Below the pieces are notes generated by a model. It made no database searches, was not told the origin of the DNA, and worked only from the letters and a program-made list of their open reading frames with translations. Shown one piece after another: positions 58,978 to 64,000 of a stretch of 64,000 nucleotides of DNA. The position numbers were made by a program, and so were the translations under genes. The number at the start of each line of letters is the position of its first letter. The first letter of the stretch is position 1. This DNA is from Phytobacter palmae (GTDB taxonomy: Bacteria; Pseudomonadota; Gammaproteobacteria; Enterobacterales; Enterobacteriaceae), in contig FONB01000001.1 in NCBI GenBank assembly GCA_900112785.1, positions 124,001 through 188,000 of the forward strand. The letters are read 5' to 3'.

Positions 58978-59619
58978 ATGGAACAGAATAAAGGTTTTTG
59001 GTACGCCGACTGGTCATTTCCGATTTTTGTCGGTCTGCTCTCTTCCGGCGTTTTCGCCGGGACCCATATGTACTACCTCTACGGCATCGGTGCCTTTAAC
59101 GAAGTGGCATTTGTGGCGATGCTGAAATCGGGGATTGATACCGGCGCGTACGGTGCGGTGGCAGCCTTTGGCGCGAGCTTCCTGTTTGCCCGCATTATTG
59201 AAGGTTCGCTGGTGGGGATTCTGGACATCGGCGGGGCAATCCAAACCGGCGTTGGCCTTGGCGTTCCTGCGTTGCTGCTGGGCGCGGGGATTATGTTCCC
59301 GGTGACCAACTTTATCGCTTCACTGGTGACCGGCCTGGTGATTGGGCTGGCGATTGGTTACATCATTATCCTGGCGCGTAAATTCACCATCAACCAGAGC
59401 GACTCCACCTACGGGGCGGACGTCATGATGGGGGCGGGCAATGCTTCCGGTCGTTTCCTGGGGCCGTTGATTATCCTCAGCGCGATGACCGCGTCGATTC
59501 CTATCGGCATCGGCTCGTTGATTGGCGCACTGCTGTTCTATCTGTGGCAAAAACCGATTACCGGGGGCGCCATCCTCGGGGCGATGCTGCTGGGCTCTCT
59601 CTTCCCGATTGCACTTTGA
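58978..59619 (+). CDS. DUF4310 integral membrane protein
   Basis: The product has 213 residues from the ATG at 58978, which has better spacing from AAGG than the adjacent ATG at 58975. It has about six membrane segments. It opens FWYADWSFPIFVGLLSSGVFAGTHMYYLYG and has Gly-rich helices (GGAIQTGVGLGVPALLLGAG, then YGADVMMGAGNASGRFLGPL). It follows DUF4311 by 9 bases and is likely its partner in the membrane. Function is unknown. The pair could correspond to the two membrane subunits of a permease. Confidence 0.84.
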   Translation: MEQNKGFWYADWSFPIFVGLLSSGVFAGTHMYYLYGIGAFNEVAFVAMLKSGIDTGAYGAVAAFGASFLFARIIEGSLVGILDIGGAIQTGVGLGVPALLLGAGIMFPVTNFIASLVTGLVIGLAIGYIIILARKFTINQSDSTYGADVMMGAGNASGRFLGPLIILSAMTASIPIGIGSLIGALLFYLWQKPITGGAILGAMLLGSLFPIAL

Positions 59620-59661
59620 TCTGACCGGGCGCGTAAGCGCCCGCTATCACTGGAGATTTGC

Positions 59662-60795
59662 ATGTTTGATTTACTCCTGCGCCGGGCACGTCTGGTGGAT
59701 GACACGGTGACGGATATCGCCATCGAAAACGGTAAAATCGCGGCGCTGGGCGACATTAGCGGCCCGGCGACCAAAACCGTCGATTTAGGCGGTGAGCATT
59801 ACGTGAGTGCTGGCTGGATTGATTCCCACGTCCATTGTTACTCCAAATCACCGATTTACAACGACCAGCCGGACAGCGTCGGTATCGCGACGGGTGTGAC
59901 CACGGTAATTGATGCGGGGAGTACGGGTGCAGACGACATTGATGACTTTTATACCCTTACCCGCAAGGCGGTGACCGAGGTTTATGCGCTGCTGAACATC
60001 TCTCGCGTTGGTCTGATCGCGCAAAACGAACTGGCAAACATGGCGAATATCGACGCCGATGCTGCGCGCGAGGCGGTGAAACGTCATCCGGATTTTATCG
60101 TCGGTCTGAAAGCGCGCATGAGTAGCAGCGTGGTCGGCGAGAATGGAATTAGGCCACTGGAGCGCGCCAGGGCTATCCAGCAAGAGAACGGCGGCCTGCC
60201 GCTCATGGTACATATCGGTAATAACCCACCGGACCTTGATGAGATTGCCGATCTGCTGACTTCCGGTGACATCATCACCCACTGCTATAACGGCAAACCT
60301 AACCGCATTCTGACACCATCCGGCGAACTGCGCGCCTCAGTTATGCGAGCCATTGCGCGCGGCGTGCGTCTGGATATCGGGCACGGCAGCGCCAGTTTCA
60401 GCTTTGCCGTCGCGAAGCAGGCCATTTCTCTTGGCATCCTGCCGCAGACTATCAGTTCGGATATCTACTGCCGCAACCGGATCAACGGTCCGGTCTTCTC
60501 GCTGGCGAAAGTGATGTCCAAATTCCTGTCTATTGGTATGTCGCTGCCACAGGTGATTGCCTGTGTGACCGACCATGCCGCCGAGGGACTGCGTTTGCGT
60601 TGCAAAGGCCGGCTTGCCGTAGGCTATGACGCTGACCTGACCATTTTCGACCTGCGCCGTCAGCTCGTGCTTTTTCGTGACGCGGAAAATGACACCCTGC
60701 AGGCCGACCAGTTACTTACGCCGCTCGCCGCCATTCGCGCAGGCAAGGGCTATATGACCGAACAAGGGAGTGCGGAACATGTCTTCGATTTATGA
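59662..60795 (+). CDS. Amidohydrolase/deacetylase-family metallohydrolase
   Basis: The product has 377 residues, and the start follows ACTGGAGATTTGC. It is an amidohydrolase-superfamily TIM barrel of the group often mis-annotated as dihydroorotase (COG3964-like, as Enterococcus EF_0837). Metal ligands are visible: His56 and His58 (SHVHC), Lys150 as the likely carboxylated lysine (VGLKARMS), His184 (MVHIGNNP) and His207 (ITHCYNG). Members are thought to remove acyl groups from small molecules. Here the likely job is to free an amino group on a sugar acid for the next enzyme. It overlaps dgaE by 17 bases. Confidence 0.85.
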   Translation: MFDLLLRRARLVDDTVTDIAIENGKIAALGDISGPATKTVDLGGEHYVSAGWIDSHVHCYSKSPIYNDQPDSVGIATGVTTVIDAGSTGADDIDDFYTLTRKAVTEVYALLNISRVGLIAQNELANMANIDADAAREAVKRHPDFIVGLKARMSSSVVGENGIRPLERARAIQQENGGLPLMVHIGNNPPDLDEIADLLTSGDIITHCYNGKPNRILTPSGELRASVMRAIARGVRLDIGHGSASFSFAVAKQAISLGILPQTISSDIYCRNRINGPVFSLAKVMSKFLSIGMSLPQVIACVTDHAAEGLRLRCKGRLAVGYDADLTIFDLRRQLVLFRDAENDTLQADQLLTPLAAIRAGKGYMTEQGSAEHVFDL

Positions 60796-61897
60796 AAAGT
60801 ATCAGTTAAAGCAAGTGATTAATGCCTCCGGGCGCATGACGGCGCTGGGTGTATCCACGCCGCGCCCGGAAGTCGTGGAGGCCGTGCTGAGCGGCATGAA
60901 CCACTACTTCGAAATGAAAGATCTGGTGAATAAGACCGGCGACTACATTGCGAAGCTGCTGGAGGTGGAAGGGGCGACGGTGGTCTCCTGCGCTTCAGCG
61001 GGGATCGCCCAGTCGGTGGCGGCGGTACTGGTGAAAGACAGCGACTGGTTGCTGGAAAACCTGCACAGTACGCCAATCGAGAATAACGAAATCGTCCTGC
61101 CACGCGGCCACAACGTCAATTTTGGCGCCCCGGTGGGTACGATGGTGGCGCTGGGCGGCGGAAAGGTTGTGGAGGCAGGTTATGCCAATGAGTGCTCCGC
61201 CGACCAGCTGGCGGCGGCCATCTCCCCGCGCACGGCGGCAATCCTCTACATCAAATCGCACCACTGCGTGCAAAAAAGCATGCTGAGCGTGGAGCAGGCG
61301 GCCGTCGTTGCACGTAAACATAACCTGCCGCTGATTGTGGATGCGGCGGCGGAAGAAGATTTGCAGTGCTATTACCGTGCCGGGGCAGATCTGGTGATTT
61401 ACAGCGGCGCGAAGGCGATCGAAGGGCCAACCAGTGGGCTGGTCATCGGCAAAACGCAGTACGTAGAGTGGGTCAAACGCCAGACGGCAGGTATCGGGCG
61501 CGCCATGAAAGTGGGTAAAGAAGGCATCCTCGGCCTGACATGTGCCATCGAGCACTACCTGAACGCCACCAAAGAGAGCGGCGCAGAAATGGTTGCCAAA
61601 ATGACGCCGTTTATCGACAGGCTGAATACACTCAACGGCGTCAGCGCCAGGGTAGTGTGGGACAGCGCTGGTCGCGACATTGCCCGCAGCGAAATCAAGT
61701 TTGATGAAGCCATCACCGGCATCGCCACCGGCGAGCTGGTCAGCGCTCTTAAGCAGGGTGAATACGCCATTTATTTCCGTGGTTATAAAGCCAATGAAGG
61801 GATCATCGAAGCCGATGTACGCAGCGTGACTGCTGAGCAACTGGACATTGTGGCGGATCGCATCGCCGAAGAATTAAATAAGGAGCACCGCGCATGA
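60779..61897 (+). CDS. DgaE-like PLP-dependent ammonia-lyase
   Basis: The product has 372 residues when started at the ATG at 60779 after AAGGGAGTGCGGAAC. It is a fold-type I PLP enzyme of the SelA-related group. The Schiff-base lysine is Lys212 in YSGAKAIEGPTSGLV, and the aspartate partner lies in LIVDAAAEED (Asp188). Salmonella DgaE acts on D-glucosaminate 6-phosphate, releasing ammonia to give 2-keto-3-deoxygluconate 6-phosphate; this protein is probably the same or a close reaction. It overlaps the next gene in an ATGA arrangement. Confidence 0.87.
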   Translation: MSSIYEKYQLKQVINASGRMTALGVSTPRPEVVEAVLSGMNHYFEMKDLVNKTGDYIAKLLEVEGATVVSCASAGIAQSVAAVLVKDSDWLLENLHSTPIENNEIVLPRGHNVNFGAPVGTMVALGGGKVVEAGYANECSADQLAAAISPRTAAILYIKSHHCVQKSMLSVEQAAVVARKHNLPLIVDAAAEEDLQCYYRAGADLVIYSGAKAIEGPTSGLVIGKTQYVEWVKRQTAGIGRAMKVGKEGILGLTCAIEHYLNATKESGAEMVAKMTPFIDRLNTLNGVSARVVWDSAGRDIARSEIKFDEAITGIATGELVSALKQGEYAIYFRGYKANEGIIEADVRSVTAEQLDIVADRIAEELNKEHRA

Positions 61898-62637
61898 AAC
61901 TGACGCCCAATTTTTATCACGACCGTGTCTGCCTGAATGTGCTGGCGGGAAGCAAGGAGAACGCCAGTGCCATTTACGAGGCCGCAGAAGGTCATGTGCT
62001 GGTGGGGGTGCTCTCCAAAAATTATCCGGATGTGGCAAGCGCGGTAGCGGACATGCGCGAGTACGCGGCGCGTATCGACAATGCCCTCTCCGTTGGTCTG
62101 GGAGCGGGGGATCCGAATCAGTCGGCGATGGTGAGTGCTATCTCCCGCGAAGTACAGCCGCAGCACGTTAATCAGGTCTTTACCGGGGTGGCAACCAGCC
62201 GTGCGCTGCTCGGACAGAACGCAACCGTGGTGAACGGGCTGGTGTCGCCAACAGGCACGCCGGGCCTGGTAAAAATCTCTACCGGACCGCTCAGCAGTCA
62301 GGCAGCAGATGGCATCGTGCCGGTGGAAACGGCAATTGCACTGCTCAAAGACATGGGCGGCAGTTCGATTAAATATTTCCCGATGGGCGGCCTGACATGT
62401 CGTGAAGAGTACGTGGCGGTAGCACAAGCGTGCGCGCGTTATGACTTCTGGCTGGAGCCGACGGGCGGTATCGATCTGGCAAACTTTGGCGAGATTTTAC
62501 AGATCGCACTGGACGCGGGGGTGAGTAAAATCATTCCTCATATTTATAGTTCTATTATTGATAAGGTAAGTGGCGATACCCGTCCTGCGGATGTCCGCCA
62601 GTTGCTGGCGATAACCCAACAGCGCGTGGGTTTTTAG
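61894..62637 (+). CDS. DgaF-like KDGP aldolase
   Basis: The product has 247 residues. It belongs to the 2-dehydro-3-deoxy-phosphogluconate aldolase family typified by Salmonella DgaF. Lys160 in GGSSIKYFPMGG is the likely Schiff-base residue, with FWLEPTGGIDLANF near the phosphate site. It cleaves KDG 6-phosphate to pyruvate and glyceraldehyde 3-phosphate, which finishes the pathway. It is coupled to the preceding ammonia-lyase by a 4-base overlap. A GC-rich palindrome separates it from the regulator gene. Confidence 0.88.
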   Translation: MKLTPNFYHDRVCLNVLAGSKENASAIYEAAEGHVLVGVLSKNYPDVASAVADMREYAARIDNALSVGLGAGDPNQSAMVSAISREVQPQHVNQVFTGVATSRALLGQNATVVNGLVSPTGTPGLVKISTGPLSSQAADGIVPVETAIALLKDMGGSSIKYFPMGGLTCREEYVAVAQACARYDFWLEPTGGIDLANFGEILQIALDAGVSKIIPHIYSSIIDKVSGDTRPADVRQLLAITQQRVGF

Positions 62638-62676
62638 TCCCCTCGTCCCTTTGGGGAGAGGGTCAGGGGGAGGGGC
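62638..62676. repeat. GC-rich palindromic repeat between the aldolase and regulator genes
   Basis: CCCCTCGTCCC, then TTT, GGGGAGAGGGTCAGGGGGAGGGG. It is a degenerate version of the element at 42259-42298. It may end the enzyme operon partly, but there is no T tract, so read-through into the regulator is likely. Confidence 0.6.
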
Positions 62677-62708
62677 AATCCCTCCCGCCATATTAAGAGG
62701 ACAACGAC

Positions 62709-64000
62709 GTGCGATTCCCCAACCAACGTTTAGCGCAACTGTTTATGATGTTGCAGAACGAGACGCTGCCGCAGGATGAGCTGGCGCAGCGGCTGTCGGT
62801 TTCCACGCGTACCGTCCGGGCTGATATCACTGCGCTGAATGCTTTACTGGAAAGCCACGGGGCGCAGTTTATTCTCAACCGTGGCAGTGGGTATCAGTTA
62901 AAAATTGACGATGCCGCCCGTTATCAGACCCTGCAGGCGGAGCGTCCGCGCACGCTGCGTATTCCCCGTAGCGGGCCGGAGCGGGTACAGTATCTGCTGT
63001 TGCGCTTCCTGACATCGGCCTTTTCCATCAAGCTGGAGGACCTGGCCGACGAGTGGTTTGTCAGCCGCGCCACGTTGCAAAATGACATGGCGGAGGTTAG
63101 GGAATGGTTTTCCCGCTACCGACTGACGCTGGAGACCCGACCGCGTCACGGCATGAAGTTGTTCGGCAGCGAAATGGCGTTACGCGCCTGCCTGACGGAT
63201 TTACTCTGGGAGCTGACGCAGCAGAATGCCCGTAACCCGCTCGTCACCGAAGAGGCGCTCAATAAAGGGATACCTGAGCAACTGGCGGTGATTCTGCACG
63301 ATGTTTTTAGTCGGCATCATATTCGGCTGACCGATGAGGGCGAGTTGTTCATTCGCCTGTATTGTGCGGTAGCGGTACGCCGTATCAGCGAAGGATTTCC
63401 GCTGTCAGACTTCACTGCCGAAGACGGCGACGAGAACGTGCGGGAAGCTGCGCGGGAGATCGCCGCCGTGCTGCAACAGCTGGCGGAAAAGCCGCTGGCG
63501 GCTTCGGAAGTACACTGGTTGCGGGTACATATTGCCGGGCGTCAGTTGCAGGACATTACCCCCAGCGCCATCAGTGCGGACGATGACGAAGCGCTGGTTA
63601 ATTACATCCTCAATTACATCAACAACCACTATAACTACAACCTGCAAAACGACGCGCAGTTACATGCGGACCTGCTTACCCATATCAAGACCATGATCAC
63701 CCGGGTACGCTATCAAATCATGATCCCAAATCCGTTGCTGGATAACATCAAGCAGCACTACCCGATGGCGTGGGACATGACGCTGGCAGCGGTCTCCAGT
63801 TGGGGGAAATACACGCCCTATGTCATTAGCGAAAACGAAGTCGGCTTTCTGGTGCTGCACATCGGCGTTGGCCTGGAACGACATTACAATATTGGCTATC
63901 AGCGCCAGCCGCGCGTAATGCTGGTATGCGATGCGGGTAACGCGATGGCACGAATGATTGAGGCGGTGCTGCAGCGCAAATATCCGCAGATTGAAGTCAC
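62709..64000 (+). CDS. PRD-containing HTH transcriptional regulator (3' end outside the window)
   Basis: A GTG at 62709 follows AAGAGGACAACGAC, and the frame is open to the window end (430 codons). The layout is that of MtlR/ManR-type regulators. An HTH_11 domain (about 1-55, LPQDELAQRLSVSTRTVRADITAL) is followed by a second winged helix of Mga type (IKLEDLADEWFVSRATLQNDMAEV). PRD1 follows (about 195-300) with LFIRLYCAVAVRRI, where a conserved His seems replaced. PRD2 (about 300-400) has VGFLVLHIGVGLERHY. The start of an EIIB-like domain follows (PRVMLVCDAGNAMARMIEA). It probably controls the operon upstream according to PTS phosphorylation. Confidence 0.85.
   Translation, partial: MRFPNQRLAQLFMMLQNETLPQDELAQRLSVSTRTVRADITALNALLESHGAQFILNRGSGYQLKIDDAARYQTLQAERPRTLRIPRSGPERVQYLLLRFLTSAFSIKLEDLADEWFVSRATLQNDMAEVREWFSRYRLTLETRPRHGMKLFGSEMALRACLTDLLWELTQQNARNPLVTEEALNKGIPEQLAVILHDVFSRHHIRLTDEGELFIRLYCAVAVRRISEGFPLSDFTAEDGDENVREAAREIAAVLQQLAEKPLAASEVHWLRVHIAGRQLQDITPSAISADDDEALVNYILNYINNHYNYNLQNDAQLHADLLTHIKTMITRVRYQIMIPNPLLDNIKQHYPMAWDMTLAAVSSWGKYTPYVISENEVGFLVLHIGVGLERHYNIGYQRQPRVMLVCDAGNAMARMIEAVLQRKYPQIEV

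Noticed and set aside
60995-61840. 281-codon open frame on the minus strand
   Set aside because: It is antisense to the DgaE-like gene, which has intact PLP motifs and operon overlaps.

Overview
The window is a chromosomal segment of an enteric bacterium (Enterobacterales). Gene order follows E. coli and Salmonella closely: aidB - yjfN - bsmA - yjfP - ulaR - ulaG / ulaABCDEF - yjfY - rpsF-priB-rpsR-rplI - ytfB - fklB - cycA - ytfE - ytfF - qorB - ytfH - cpdB - cysQ - ytfJ - ytfK - ytfL - msrA - tamAB - ytfP - ppa - ytfQRT-yjfF - fbp - mpl - yjgA - pmbA - cybC. The proteins are close to their E. coli counterparts, but the insertions are not those of E. coli K-12. A TEM-like chromosomal class A beta-lactamase, three chemoreceptor genes and an accessory sugar-acid cluster suggest Citrobacter or a near relative. 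That placement is inference. No tRNA, rRNA, CRISPR array, insertion sequence or phage gene was seen.

Layout. 1-3.5 kb: the 3' part of aidB, tail to tail with a Cache-type chemoreceptor gene, then two small YhcN-family envelope genes. 4-11.5 kb: yjfP and the complete L-ascorbate (ula) regulon, with a divergent ulaG/ulaA control region. The phosphotransferase UlaABC imports and phosphorylates ascorbate, UlaG opens the lactone, and UlaD, UlaE and UlaF carry the product to D-xylulose 5-phosphate. 11.7-13.3 kb: an MFS transporter and yjfY. 13.5-15.1 kb: the rpsF ribosomal operon with a clear promoter, an S6:S18-type leader and a strong terminator. 15.4-27 kb: ytfB, fklB, cycA, ytfE (with an NsrR operator), ytfF and an AraC regulator, the qorB/ytfH pair, cpdB, cysQ (with an ERIC element upstream), ytfJ and ytfK.

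27-31.3 kb: ytfL, then an AT-rich accessory patch holding two degenerate EAL-domain genes and a long imperfect foldback, then msrA. 31.5-37.4 kb: the tamA-tamB-ytfP operon. 37.4-48.1 kb: the beta-lactamase, a chemoreceptor, ppa, the galactofuranose ABC transporter ytfQRT-yjfF, a third chemoreceptor and a DUF2569 membrane protein. All three chemoreceptor genes have sigma-28 (flagellar class 3) type promoters with an 11-bp spacer. Two match the consensus well and one is weaker. 48.2-55 kb: fbp, mpl, a periplasmic mutarotase-like protein, yjgA, pmbA, a second ERIC element and cybC, followed by a quinone-oxidoreductase/LysR pair.

57.1-64 kb is the most interesting part. It is a compact operon of a small PRD protein, an SFCGS glycine-rich protein, DUF4312, DUF4311, DUF4310, an amidohydrolase/deacetylase, a DgaE-like PLP ammonia-lyase and a DgaF-like KDGP aldolase. 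It is followed by a PRD/HTH regulator cut off by the window end. The four SFCGS/DUF proteins have no established function as far as I know. I read them as a possible PTS-like permease for an N-acylated amino-sugar acid. The three enzymes would convert that substrate to ammonia, pyruvate and glyceraldehyde 3-phosphate.
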